Positions 11,105 to 24,632 of a stretch of DNA of 64,000 nucleotides are shown piece after piece. The position numbers were made by a program, and so were the translations under genes. The notes under the pieces are model-generated. The model did not search any database. It worked only from the letters and a program-made list of their open reading frames with translations, and was not told the origin of the DNA. Location: NCBI GenBank assembly GCA_022393335.1, contig JAJEKB010000498.1, positions 172,780 to 236,779 on the forward strand, given 5' to 3'. Source of the stretch: Macrotrachela quadricornifera (lineage: Eukaryota; Rotifera; Eurotatoria; Philodinida; Philodinidae). Each line of letters starts with the position of its first letter. Positions within the stretch are counted from its first letter, which is position 1.

Positions 11105-14100
11105 ATATAGATCATATAAGATGTTATTTCTATAGAAATATTACTATTGTGAAATTTGAACATTCAATTCATTGACAACCTATTCAAGTATTTAACTTTT
11201 TTTTTCGTTCCATAAACATTTAGAGTTCGTGACATTTACAATTATCGGCTTGTTTTATGGATGTGTCTTTTTAGAAGAGTTCAATAGTTTCAAAAATTGT
11301 GATGGAAAAACGATTTTTGAATACTCGAAAAGGGCTTTAGCAACTGAATTCAATCTTCAAGTTTGACATCTGTGAAATATACTTTCTTAATAATTTGAAT
11401 TTAATAGAAGAAAGAGTAACATATATTAAGTTGAAATGTCAATAGTTGTGAAATTGTGCCAAAAAAAAAATAAAAATAGGAGCAAACTTGTTGAAGAAAC
11501 TGAATTTCTCTTTTCTTTTTTTTTCTGTTTAGTTTTCTCCGCTTGACAGATGTCTTTCTCAAAAATATTATATTTAATATATAATTCTATATGATAATAA
11601 CTATTAAATAACGAGAATTTCGAAGACAATTGATAATGATCAGAACATATGTGTACAACTTTTTTCTTCAAATGTCGTCTTATGAATTTGTCAATGTGAT
11701 ATTGGTCATAAAATATGTATGCGTTTACTTATACAAAAGAACAAAAGTCATTGATAAATAAAAAGTGATTTCTAAAAGAATATTATTTAAATTTTAACAT
11801 AATATTTGTTATTTTATTGCACGAGAATTTTTGAGTATCGGTTGATGACATTTTCTTTGTCAACTATTTTTATGTTCTAATCTTAGATTTGTTGTGTATC
11901 TCTTGTATCATTTCTAAAGTTAACTAAAAACAATTATGCTTCTACTTTATTTTGTTGGACTATATTCATTATAATAGGCGAAATTTCTTTTTGAAATTCT
12001 CCTTAAAATATGTCATATACGGGCATATTTATTAATATTATTAAAAAAGTCTGCTTTTTTCCATGATTCTTTTTTGCGATGTTTCATTTAATATATATTG
12101 CCTTGATAAGAAAATTTCATTATTTTGTCTCACGTTTCTCATCTGGCTTTTCATTTCGAACATGTTTTTCAGCACTTATATTATTTTAAATATCTATTAC
12201 ATCGATTAATATATTGCACAGCATTGTATTAAAGTTATCATTTATTTTATTCACTAGTTGAGCATCGTACATTGATGATACTGCAGTATATACAAATATT
12301 TTTCCAAAATGTAGGTGAAAAATAAGGTGAAGTATGCATAATTAACTTTACCGAGTCTATTATGTGAACAAATAAATGTAAAAATATTTTCATATATTGT
12401 AGTATTATTGGTACAAGATGCTGTGCCAGTGTATGAATGATAAAGTTAATGTATTGTAATTCATTTTACTTTACTTTACCGAGCAAAATAAGGATAAAAA
12501 AGTGTCATTCTTAACTAGGTCTAATATGAACACGTATCCTTTTCTGTTTGTTTGTATATACCTTGATAGTATTTTGAAAAGAGAGAGAAATAGAAAAAGG
12601 TGAGCAAATAGATAAGATACACGGATGTGATTCCATAGTTAGGTGAAAACTGTGTATTATCCACACTTTAGCTACTTTGTTAGTTCAAGTAAAATTTAAC
12701 GCATACAAAAGCATTTATATTAACTAGAAAAATTAATGATGATGAACACTATGTTTTTTATTACTTGGAAACATTGTGATTTTCTTTGAGTTGAGAGCAG
12801 ATGATAATTTCTATGATTTCATCAGCAAGTATTTTCTTCTTTCAACAGCTTCTAATGAATTTTACGTTAAGAATTGCTTAGATTCTTTGTTTGAGATGTT
12901 CTTATCTTATGTAGAATAATGTTTATTTTGCGGATTCAATAATAAAAAAAATATTCTGTATGATTATTTTTCTCATCTATGATAGAACGCAAAACTTTTC
13001 GAAATTATTATTATAATTAATTTTTTTTCTTCTAGAAAATATCTCGATCATCGAATCCCTTCTCGATACTTAAAATTATAAAAGTTAACTGTAACTCATT
13101 CTAGTATTAAGGTCAGTATATTCGCCCTCGATCCGCCACTTAATTCTTAATGTGTCCGAACGACTCATCTTTTGTTACGTTTCTCATTGTATTTCTTGTT
13201 CGAAAGTATAGATTTAACCTCTTGACACCAGATCAAATCAAATAAACTGATTTCTAATATCAGAAATTGATAAAAATCATTATAATACGTTAGGGACGAA
13301 TTAGATTTGAGAAGAAATTTTTCCGCTATTCGAAAGATAAAACGTTGGATTCTTCGGATCAAATAACAGAGCGCTCGGTTTCCTGGGACACTCCTTCATA
13401 TGACCCAAACTACACCCTATTTTGTTCTCCTAGGTCGAGATTTTGGGAGTCCATATCTGATCGTAAACGATCATTAACATTCACTACACGATCATATACA
13501 ACCGTGAGTGTTTGATCTAGACTTACAATTACGAAAAATTGTCGAAAATCAAGAAATCAATTTGTTCCGTTCGAAAGAACTGAACTGTCCAACCTCTAAT
13601 TTCGACTTGAAACATTGTGCAACGACAAGTCTTAATGAGATTAGTTTATTCTGAAACTTTCAAATTTCTTGGTTGCGTCTATCCTTGAATATGAATATTT
13701 CACATTTTGTGCCATAAGTGATGTGGAAAAGAGTATTTTTTTTCTTATACTGATATCTCAAGATAGAAGAAATTCCAAAACCTGAAGCGTTTAGAATAAA
13801 CTAGTCTTATTAAGATCTTTCTCTAGGTTAAGTTTCAAGTCAAAGTTCGAAAATTGATTTTACCGGTAAACCAAAGCGGGAATCACGATGTTCTTCTAAA
13901 AATTACCGTAAAAATTAAATATTTCCACAGAAATAAGTTAGAAGCATGAACTATTTTCTGAATATTCATATCTGATTAGAGCCTACACAATGTACATAGT
14001 TTTCACCCAAAAGTAATTTGGTATCTGGAAATTGATACTGACCTCTCTTTCTGTACACTGGGCCTCTCTCACTTCGAAACGCTGCTGTCATAAAACTTCT

Positions 14101-14575
14101 AGATCTTACACTTGATGTCAAAAAGAGGCATTTACTCTACATTTTATTTCTTTTCATCAAGAGCAATTATCGACATAAAAAAATCTGATCTCAATCGATT
14201 TTAATGACATTTGACATGTAAAATATATTTACGTTAGAAAATGCCGATAGATTAGATTAGTATTGATTATAGTTATTTGTCAGTGAAAATCAATTTAAAT
14301 GATAGTATTTTAATCCAAAAAATTTAATTCTTATCAACTTTTATAAATGAATTTTCGTTGAACATAGTTTATTGGATCATAAAAATTAGTCTGATGTTGA
14401 TGTTTATGCCCCACTGTACTAAGAAAATATGCAATTGAATTTTCACTTATGTTTATTAGTGAATAAATTGGAATTCATTATTTGTTGCTTCTACTATTTC
14501 TCTTGACAAAATAAAATATATTATTTGTTTTGAATTAATATAGAACATTTTTAGACAAATATTATCATCAAAATA
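11105..14575. other. Gene-free AT-rich stretch
   Basis: About 3.5 kb with no convincing reading frame, no exon with good splice signals, and no clear repeat structure beyond homopolymer runs. Confidence 0.5.
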
Positions 14576-17500
14576 ATGTTAATCAACGTTCATTTTCGTT
14601 CTTTTTGGACATTTCTCAAGAAGAGCCTATTTGAATTAAATCTGTTCAAAAATGATTCACAAGATGAATTTGTTATAAAAAATCAATATCGATCAACTCG
14701 TCTCTTTCTATTTCTTCTTATTACATCAATATTTATCATAGGATTTTATTATTCTGTTCTAACTTATACAGAAACAGTTGTAATTAAATCTCCTTCATTC
14801 ATTGAATATTCAACTTTATCAAAAAAAACTTCATTAGAATGTTTTTGTACAAAAATAGCAATAAAATATGAAGAATTCATTGAAATAAAACCTTATTATC
14901 ATGAATTATGTTCCAGTGATTTTATTTCTGATGAATATATAAATCATCTTTATAGTCTCTATGAAAAAACATGGAATAATTCAAATTCAATTGATTTTCA
15001 TCGAATAGCCGTATTTCAATTTATGACACTTAATAAATTTTGTCACTTAACACAGGAAACAATCGAAAATAATCTTCAAATATTTTTACAAACAGAATTT
15101 ATTCAATCACAATTAATTTCAGGAGAATCACTTGAAATTCAAATAACTTCATTATTAACAAATTTTATTGATCTTATACCAAAAACATTTTTAAAAACAT
15201 TATTATTTATTCAAAATATAACAGCACAAAATTTATTTATGACTGGTGTTTCAGTAACAAGTGTTTTACCAAGACTAAAATTTGAATTTAGTTCGAGTAA
15301 AATTGTTCCCTATGATGGAATAACTTATACATATAAAGATGGTTCATCTTGTACTTGTTCAAGTTCAACTAGTAATAATTGTATGGGTTTAACAACATAT
15401 AAAAATAATATTATCATTCCTGGTTTTCAAACAGGTTGTTATATGTTAAGTGCACTTCTTAAATCAACACTTGAAGTATTTTATAATCAAACATTTATTA
15501 ATATTCTTACGAATACAACTGATCAGTTTCAAAAATTAAATTCATCTATTTCAAATTTAACAATTGAAAAATTACTCAGTCAAATGTTTATTACTCATTG
15601 GACAAATAAAACATTTTTTGAAAGATATTTTAATCAATGTTTACCAGATTATTGTCAATATACAATTATTAAACATAATGATTTATTACTTATTATAACT
15701 TCATTAATTGGTTTATTTGGTGGATTATCTTCATCATTAAAATTTATTGCACCTTTTGTTATCACTAAAATATGGCCAATTATATCAAAACGTAGAAATA
15801 AACGAAGAACATTTCCAACACACAATGATAATATTCAAATTAATAGAGGTAAAAATTTTAATTTTACACGATTGGAAATGATATTATTCCAGAGAGTACC
15901 ACCTAGAATTTTCACTAGAAGAGCATACATGTAAAAGCCTAAAAGACGCTTCAACTATTCGAATATCCGAATAGTCGAATCGACTTAACAAGTTCTACAC
16001 TACTGTCCCTGAAATAATATTATTTCCAATCGTGTATAATTATTTTTTATTTAATTAGTTTCTATTATTGATCGTATAAAAAATCTTTTTCAATTTCTTA
16101 AACAAAAACTAATTGAATTAAATTTGTTCGAAATTAATCCACCATCAGAAGATGAAAATATTCTTCAACAACAACGTTTTATAACAAAAATCTATTTTAT
16201 TTTATTATTATTAAGTGTAATTATTATTATTATATTTACATCAATTGCACCATCAACAATTCATTTTATTATTAAATCTCCATCATTTAAAGATTTTATT
16301 CAACTTAATAATAAATATTCTTTAACACTTAATTGTCCTTGTAGTAATACAGCAATAGATTATTTATTTATTACGAATATAAAACCTGAATATCATGAAA
16401 TTTGTTTAAGTAATTTTATTTTATCTAATTGGATTAATATTCAGTTTAATAAATATCCATCAATAAAACTTTATACAGTAGATATTCGTTATCAATTAGA
16501 ATTTTATTTTCAATTATTATCTACATTATGTCAAATGTCAAATCAAACAATTGAAAATTCTCTTCAATCATTTTATCAAACAAAATTTATTTCGAATGAA
16601 ATTCTTAATCCTGATTTATTTGAAATAAAAATAAATTTAATTATCGAATATTTTAAAAAAACAATATCTGAATCATTTCAACAAACATTAAATTTATTAA
16701 AAACAAATTTTGAAATTAATCAATTTATTACACCAATGAATACTTTATTTGATTATCAGAGTCCGAATACTTTTGCTATTTTTCTAAATGAACTTTCTTA
16801 TAAATGGCATAAGAAAAATAATTGTTTATCAGAATTAGATATTGATAGTTTGGAATGCACTTGTTATCCTACATCCTTGATTGAATGTTATGAAAATATT
16901 ATAATAAATATAAATGGAACTAAAGATATTATTCCTGGAATGTTTCAAACATTCTTTCCTCTTCAATCAATTTTAATGTCAACATTAGAATGTTTTTATA
17001 ATGATACATGTCTTTCGAATATAAAACAATTGATTAATTCAAATATATCATCATCATTATTAATATCTAATAATAAATATGATAGAATAAATTCATTAGC
17101 AAATAATCTTTTTATTCAATCATGGATTAATCAAAGTTCATTTGAATCTTATTTTAATCAATGTTATCCTTTAACATGTCAATATACAATTCAAACTCGA
17201 TTAAATTTTATTTATATTATAACAAGTATTATTGGATTAATAGGTGGAATTAATCTTGCTCTACGTCTTATGTTACCATTTATAATTAAATGGATAATTA
17301 AAATTTTCAATTATATTATTCAACTTAAACGAAATAATTTCATTAGAATAGATAATACAATATCTATGAGCAGACGTAAGAAAACTCATGTTTTTTTATA
17401 AGTAAATAATTGAATTTCGTAAATTTAGGTTTCTATAATAATCTTCAAACTCTATTCAGATCTATTAAACAAGCATTGATTGAATTAAATATTTTTTCGA

Positions 17501-18986
17501 AAAATTCATCATTACAAGATTTAAAAATTATTCATAGATATCGACGTCTAACTAGAATTTATTTAATTCTGTTAGTTATATCATTATTTATTCTTATTAT
17601 TTATGGATTACTGAGACAAGAGACAAATACAGTCATTATTGAGTCTCCATCAATTTCAAAATATAAACAATTATTCTATCAATATCCTCTTACACTTAAA
17701 TGTCCTTGCAGTAATATTGCAATTAAATATAATAAATTTATTTCTCAAAATGAACCTCAATATCATCAAGTTTGTTCAAGTATTTTTGTTTCATCAGAAT
17801 GGCTCAACAGCATGGAAAGAATAAGAGATTCATTTATACATTGGTATTCTGTAGATCCTGATTATCGTGATTTTATTCATATTCAATTTCAAACTTTATC
17901 ACGATTGTGTACATTATCTCAAAATACATTAAATACATCATTATCAATATTTGAACAAAATGATTTTATTACATTAAATTTAATTTCACATACTGAATTT
18001 AATATTCGAACAGGAACAATATTTGAACAGTTTAAATCATCAGTATCTAAGCAATTTATAGAAACACTTAAATTAATTCAATTAACAAATCATGGAAATC
18101 AACTTGCTACACTATTTTCATCTAATTGGAAGTTTACGTCTAAATATCTGATCGCTAATATAAACAGCACTGTTGATCAATCAATGTATGTATTAACTCA
18201 GTCAAAAACATACGGTAAAGAGAAATGTTCATGTGGAATACAATCGAACTGTTCGTCATTATCTTATGCCACTTTTATGGATTATGCTCAAGCGATTAGT
18301 CTAGTTATGCCAGGATTTCGTATTGGTTGTTTTTTTTTCGATTCGTTTCTTCAATCAAGTTTAACTTGTCTTTATAATAAGACATGTTTAGGTTTCATGC
18401 AAGCATATACGTATTATTCAAAGCCTATTAAAGCTAATGTTCTTGATTATTCTCCATTATCAATACCAAATACAACAATTGAAACAATTCTTAATAATCT
18501 TTTTGTTATAAAATGGTTTCAAAAAACATCATTTGATCTTTATTTTAATGAATGTTCACCTCAATCATGTCAATATTCTTATACAATGCAATATAATACA
18601 GGTTATGTTATAACAATGTTAATTGCTGTTTTTGGTGGTTTAACAGAAGGATTATATTTTGTTTTGTATTATATTGAATTAATACTAATGAAATTGATTA
18701 ATTGTAGAAAGAAAAAAAATTCAATAAAATCACATCCACAACGATTGGAGATTGCTACGATTAATCAAAATAATAATATTATAGAAGAAGTTTCAAATTC
18801 ACCAACATCTACATTTGAAGTGATTATCCTATCATTGATTAATTTTCTTTTTCTTTCTAAATTCGAGTAGATTTTATTGAATGTTTAAATTATCTTTATA
18901 ATGATACATACAATGACCTTTTTTTCTATATTATTTTTTGTTTTTTAGCTCAATGTTATATCTGTTGAACAACAAAATCAATCGTA
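14576..18986 (+). CDS. Multi-module membrane protein: three tandem two-pass modules (exons 14576-15848, 16059-17375, 17429-18819)
   Basis: Three homologous blocks of about 420-460 residues. Each has a short N-terminal cytoplasmic piece, a membrane segment, an ectodomain of about 300 residues, a second membrane segment with a Gly-rich motif (GLFGG, GLIGG, VFGGL), and a basic tail. Shared ectodomain motifs are I(K/E)SPS, (C)PCSN-A-I, YH(E/Q)-C-S, a paired-Cys loop, and FNQC-P--CQY. Only block 1 has an ATG at its head; blocks 2 and 3 open straight after splice acceptors (16058, 17428). Donors at 15849 (GTAAAA) and 17376 (GTAAGA) match in phase (both phase 1), giving introns of 210 and 53 bp. One protein of about 1,330 residues with six membrane segments is therefore likely. 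A third donor at 18820 (weaker, GTGATT) and acceptor at 18948 are possible; without them block 3 stops at 18870. The family looks familiar from bdelloid genomes but has no named function. Confidence 0.75.
15864..16038. repeat. Short inverted-repeat (MITE-like) insert inside an intron
   Basis: Two arms of about 28 bp starting ACACGATTGGAAAT (left, 15866) and ending ATTTCCAATCGTGT (right) are inverted with about three mismatches and lie wholly inside the 210-bp first intron of the multi-module gene. Removing them would leave an intron of about 35-40 bp, close to the short introns elsewhere in the window. No target duplication is certain. Confidence 0.6.
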
Positions 18987-18990
18987 AATA

Positions 18991-21357
18991 ATGAATTTGA
19001 TAAAATTTTTCATATTTATTATTTCCTTTGATTATTTTAGTCGTAATAAATATATAGATCGAGCAATTCTAATCTGTTTAATTCTATCGATCATCATTGG
19101 AATAGTTACAACTTCTCTCATATTACTTTTTAATCAAAATAAAGAAGAGAAATTTATTTCAACAAGTACACAAACAACTCTTATTAGTACCACTAGTAAT
19201 CCAATCAAAGAAATAACAGGTATGTTTATATATATAAAAAAACATGAATTGATCATTATTTGTTTTAGATACTTGTTATATGACTTTAAAATATCAATCT
19301 CAAAGTTATACAACTGACTCAAATCCTGTATCAATGATTACTGGTGATTTCAATCAAGATTCAATTATTGATTTAGCTGTGACAAATTTTTATTCTGATA
19401 CATTGAGTATTATGTTAGGAAATGGAGATGGAACATTTCAATTGCAACAAATTTATTCAACAGGAAATGGATCTCGTCCACAAGAAATAAGAACTGCTGA
19501 TTTTAATAACGATGGATTTCTAGATTTAGGTAAATATTTTTTTTATTTATAAAAAGCTTTCTCATGTTTTACAGTTTATAGTAAATAGTGAACTGCTATT
19601 AATTAAAGTCATATCCTGTAAACATTATGCAACTGTAAATTAGTTAATTCACTATTGATTGTACAAAGAATTTAATAAAGCATAGAGTGAAATCATGGGA
19701 AAATCTTAACCTATTTACTACGATTTAGTTTTCTTGGAAAAAGTTTCCAAAATATTCATTTCTGTCAAGAGCTAATTTCTAATAACTGCACTTTGTGTCA
19801 TCGTATAATGAATCATTGTTTTTATGAACATACAGGAAATTCCTCAAGTTATCTTTACATCCTTTTAAATTTTATAGACAGTACATGTAAGATAAGAAAA
19901 AGAAATTTCCAGTTTTTTTCTATTTGTTCTTGTCTCTGTTCTTTTATGTATAAAAGCGATTGGAATTTCGAAATAGTCTGCATGTGATTTGAAGAATTTA
20001 ATACTAAAGAAAGCACTAGCTCGCTAAGTGAATTGAGCTCTTTGGATGATGATTTTGATAGAATACGTATTCAATATGGAAGTTCTGACAAAAGAAATTG
20101 TTGACAAGGCGAATTCAAATATTTGGAATGAAATAAGATCATGAACTCATCGAAGAACTTACACGTATCTCAAATGGTCAATAAAGTTGCATTGAAAGGT
20201 GGCATTCTAATTGATTTCTAAAACTGCAATAGTAAATAGCTATTTGATTTACAAGCAAAGCTGTAGCACAAGCGAAGTAGCCATTCTATACTTTCGTGAA
20301 AGTTATACAAGTGTCTAGTGAAATGTAAATTTGCTGATCAGAAACTAGAAGAAAAAGAATAAGGATGTGATCATTGTTTTTTAAAGTAAAATATTATTTT
20401 GTCTTATGTATCAAAGTAAAATTTTGTAAATAAAAAAAATGAAGAGTTTTATTAAGAGAGATTTTATCTTTATTTTACAATTCAAAGTTTTTTTTAGTTG
20501 TGACATTATCTGCAATAAAGAAAATAGTGATTTTCTTTGGTGTTTCAACGAATAATCTATTTGTTTTGCCACCTTATAACTGTCCTTTTTATACTTATGA
20601 TGCAATACCAAATGTGATTGAAGTCGCTGATATGAATAAAGATGGATTTATTGATTTGATTATTGGTTTTTACTCAAATACTTCATCTTATAGGGATAAA
20701 TTACTTATCTTTTTGAATCAGGGAGATGGATATCAGTTTCGCAGAGCATATTCAGATATTTTGTGGAGTATCATTAATATTTTTTCAATAGTCATTGGTG
20801 ATTTTGAACATGATGGAAAAAATCAACTAAGCTTTAGCGATGAAGATGGTTTCGTGAGAACATATTCTTCAGTGCAGACCAACCTTCCATCGCAGTATGT
20901 ATTCAGTGATGTGTATGATTTGTATGGATACCCATCTATGATGATTAAAGGAAGATTTAACAATGATTCATTTGATGATCTAGCACTTATTTCTTCACAA
21001 TCAGACACATTCAGCATTATAATGTCCATGCCCCCTTATACAAGATCTCGACAGATATATTTAACAGAAAAGTATCCAACATCTATCGTTCCAATTAATT
21101 TTAATAATGATTCAATCGATGATATAGCAATTTTAAGTTGTGATGGAACTTTGTCAGTGTTTCTTGGTCAAAATATTGGACTTTTCGATCAAAATTATTT
21201 GTCATTTAAGCTGAATAGAACTAATAACAATAATGATAAATGCTGTCAATCATTGAGAATAGCTGATTTAAATCAAGATGGAAAAGATGATCTCATTTTT
21301 ATTGATACAGACATGAATAGTGTAAGAGTTGTATTAGGTTCACCTTGTAATGAATAA
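18991..21357 (+). CDS. FG-GAP/VCBS seven-repeat propeller membrane protein (exons 18991 or 19041-19219, 19269-19529, 20498-21357)
   Basis: A membrane segment (AILICLILSIIIGIVTTSLI) is followed by a Thr/Ser-rich linker, then DTCY and seven FG-GAP-type repeats with the calcium-loop pattern D-N-D-(I/F)-DL: DFNQDSIIDL, DFNNDGFLDL, DMNKDGFIDL, DFEHDGKNQL, RFNNDSFDDL, NFNNDSIDDI and DLNQDGKDDL. Seven repeats suit a closed integrin-like beta-propeller outside the cell. Introns at 19220-19268 (49 bp) and 19530-20497 (968 bp) are both phase 1 with GT-AG ends. If an independent gene, it starts at 18991. However, a phase-2 acceptor at 19040 matches a donor at 18984, so it may instead be the C-terminal part of the preceding multi-module gene. 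Ligand is unknown; adhesion or recognition is typical of the family. Confidence 0.8.
19530..20497 (+). other. Unusually long intron (968 bp) of the FG-GAP gene
   Basis: GTAAAT donor and TTTTTTTTAG acceptor, phase 1 on both sides, joining DFNNDGFLDL to VVTLSA. Other introns in the window are mostly 48-65 bp. No transposon ends or gene are recognised inside it. Confidence 0.7.
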
Positions 21358-22485
21358 TTATAAATGTTGTTTTACTTTTCAGCTTATACTTATTTTAATA
21401 CATCGTACTATTTCTTGCTTTATATGTTATATATTATAAATCTTCAGAATATTTATAAAAATAAAATCGAATCGGTAGAAAACCTTTATGTTTCATTCGA
21501 ATTGAAAGAAAAACATTGCTCAAGAATGAAAATTAATGTTGAATTATATAATAATATTGATTTATCGAGTTGTGTTTATCAAATTTCCTAGTTTTTCTAA
21601 ATAGTTAATATTTATTTCTGTTTTTTTTTTCATTGTCGAAGTATGAAAATTTCTTTTCAAGCTTATATCCGAAGTGAACGATTTATTTTTGTTTTTTCGT
21701 GTGAAGACCTTAAAAATAAATAAATATATATAGCTGTCCAACTATATAATTAGTTCATTTCTTAAATATCTGTTGAATAGTTCTCTTTTTTATCCTAAGT
21801 TAAAATATTTATAATGCAACAGTACTTCATAAAATGTACATATGAGTATTGTTATATGAACAAGTAGGACACTGAAAAATATGAAAGAATGCTCATACAA
21901 AATAAGTAATTTTCTAACCCGAGTACTACGTTGTCGTATTACGATACTCAATTCCAAGCACAAATACTAATGATAAGTACTCATAATTACTTGTGTTATT
22001 TTCTAACATAAATACCTTTCGAGTACTACGCTTTGAGTATCTTGATTTATATCATAAGCATTAATGAATCTAACAAAAGCATTTTCAAAGACTATCTCGG
22101 TTTTGTTTTCAAAATAGTCAATAATACTCAAGTCAGAAGAAATTTTAGCATATCTCAATGGTTTATTTTTACTTGATGGTGAAAATATTTAATTTAACTC
22201 GGATAATTGAATCACTTTCTAAACAGGATTTTAAATTTAATTTTTTCGCGATTTTTTAATGATCATATTAAATGATTTTGTTTCATTGAAAGTTTGAATT
22301 GAACAAAGATTTTCGTATTTTTATTTATTATGATAAACATTTGTATCTATATGATTTTTTCGTTCATATAAAATTTTATCTATAGAGGTCAGTATAATAC
22401 GATATTATTTTTGGTGTCGAAAATTGAAAGGCGATGATATAAGTCCAATGTAATATTATGTTTGTATATTTCATTTAGTGATTAA
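21358..22485. other. Intergenic
   Basis: Spacer between the FG-GAP gene and GET3. An open frame at 21364-21591 is AT-driven and unsupported. Near 21919 and 22019 the motif CGAGTACTACG or a close variant occurs twice, about 100 bp apart, of unknown meaning. Confidence 0.5.
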
Positions 22486-23891
22486 ATGTCGTCGTCGGTA
22501 GCTGTGGTACCTAATATTGCTGAAGCAAGTCTTCGAAATATAGTTGAACAAAAAAGTCTTAAATGGATATTTGTTGGAGGAAAAGGTGGTGTTGGTAAAA
22601 CAACATGCAGGTATATTATTATTTATTTATTTATTAATTTATTTTATTTTTTTATTTTTATTTTTATTTTTTAGTTGTAGTTTAGCATCACTATTAGCTA
22701 AAGTTCGAGAAACAGTTTTAATATTAAGTACTGATCCAGCTCATAATATTTCCGATGCATTTAATCAAAAATTTACTAAAAAACCAACAAAAGTTAATGG
22801 ATATGATAATTTATTTGCAATGGTTTGAAAATTTTGTTTTTTAAAATTTCCTTTTTTTAAATTATATTTTAATAGGAAATTGATCCATCAGGTGGAATAA
22901 GTGAATTACCTGATGATAATGAAGAAAGTGGTAAGGAAAAAAAAAGACATAAATAAATAAATATTTAAATAAAATAATTATTTTTAAAGAATTATGGACT
23001 GTTGGTCGTTCAATGTTTCAAGATATGTTATCATCATTTCCTGGTATTGATGAAGCTGTTAGTTTTTCCGAAGTTATGAAGTATGATCAAATCATTTTTA
23101 CATATAAGAAAAAAAAAAACAACGACATTTTTCTTTTAGATTAGTTAAAAATATGAATTTTAGTGTTGTTGTATTTGATACAGCACCAACAGGTCATACA
23201 TTACGTTTACTTTCATTTCCTTCAGCTATTGAAAAAGGTCTTGATAAAATTTTAAGACTTAAAAATCAAGTTGGACCTATTCTTACGCAGGTAAATAAAA
23301 AGAAAATGTATTATTGTAAATATTAAAAAATTAAAAAATAGATTTCATCAATGTTTGGTATGGATAATATGATATCAGAATTAATGTCGAATAAATTAGA
23401 AGAAACTTTAGTTGTTATTCGACAAGTTATGGAACAATTTCAAAATCCAGTTTGTTTTGTTTTTTTTTATTAACAAAAATAATATTTTTTTTTTTCATTA
23501 AATTAAAGGATTTAACAACATTTGTTTGTGTTTGTATACCAGAATTTTTATCATTATATGAAACTGAAAGATTAGTTCAAGAATTAGCTAAATGTCATAT
23601 TGATACTCATGCAATTATTGTTAATCAAGTTTTATTTCCAGCACATGGTGAAAATCCAAATTCATGTCGAAGATGTGCATCAAGAATGCGTCTTCAACAC
23701 AAATATATTGAACAGGTTTTTTTTTGTATTTAAATGTTTAATAAGAAAAAAACTTTTTTTTTTAAATTTAGATTGATGATCTTTATGAAGATTTTAATGT
23801 GATTAAATTACCTTTACTTGATGATGAAGTACGAGGTGCATCAAATATAAATTCATTTTCTCAACATCTTCTTAAACAATTTAAATCTTAA
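22486..23891 (+). CDS. ASNA1: GET3/ASNA1 ATPase, tail-anchored protein targeting factor (8 exons)
   Basis: Cytosolic ATPase that carries tail-anchored membrane proteins to the endoplasmic reticulum. Exons: 22486-22610, 22675-22822, 22876-22930, 22990-23080, 23140-23290, 23342-23449, 23509-23715, 23772-23891; all junctions are GT-AG and phases agree, giving 334 residues (animal homologues are about 330-350). Visible motifs are the deviant Walker [11 protein letters not shown] (31-40), switch [11 protein letters not shown] (62-71), switch [14 protein letters not shown], a Met-rich client-binding stretch ([11 protein letters not shown]), and the zinc-binding pair CRRC (279, 282) that joins the homodimer. 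It ends in a basic tail. All key residues are intact, so it is probably functional. It is the most conserved gene in the window and a useful anchor for finding the homologous contig. Confidence 0.97.
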
Positions 23892-24632
23892 ATATGATTA
23901 TCTTTAAAAAAGAAAAAAAACAAAACAAAACAAAACATTGTTGATTTTACTTTTATTTTTTAATGGTATTTGAAAGATCATATTTTAATTGAAGATAAAT
24001 AAAACGAACTATCAGAAACAAATATAATTCATTTAAGATTTAGCATTTCATTAATTGATTAAAAAATTTTTTCAATTTTAATTACAATTTTAATAGACTA
24101 ATTAATATTTAGCTTATCGTTATAAATATTTCAATAGAGTATTGTATCATATTGAGTGTAAAAAATATTTTTTAATTCAATTCATATATATTAATGGTAG
24201 TATAATTCTTTAAAACATTTTCGGCTTATATCTAAATAAAATTTTGTAATAGATATTATAGATCTCATATTGAATAAAATCGATTATTTTATTTAAACTA
24301 GAAAAATCTGTATGTATTACATAGAACTGAAAAAAAATGCCTTGGTATTTTACTATATCTATTTAGAAAATCGATATTATATTCATTTATATAGATTACA
24401 GGTGTTTGCAACAAAACTTGCACAAAATTAACCCTTTTTTTTACAGTTGTTTTCTCTACTATTATAAGTAATTAAAAAAGTCATTTTTTGGCAGCTAAAC
24501 ACTCGATATATATGTATATAAAAGTGTTATATCTTTCCTTTTCGATAACGAAATGAAAGAAAATTTATCGAAAATGTACTGCAAATCTGTATTAACGTTA
24601 ACTATAAGTCCTCATCTTCATGAATATGGTTA
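23892..24632. other. Intergenic, 3' side of GET3
   Basis: AT-rich with poly-A-type signals shortly after the GET3 stop (AATAAA near 23998). No gene or repeat recognised. Confidence 0.5.

Noticed and set aside
16124..17412. Starts at TTG codons for membrane modules 2 and 3
   Set aside because: Acceptors just upstream and phase-matched donors in the preceding modules explain these frames as internal exons.
21364..21591. Open frame of 75 codons after the FG-GAP gene
   Set aside because: AT-rich UTR-like sequence, no family features.
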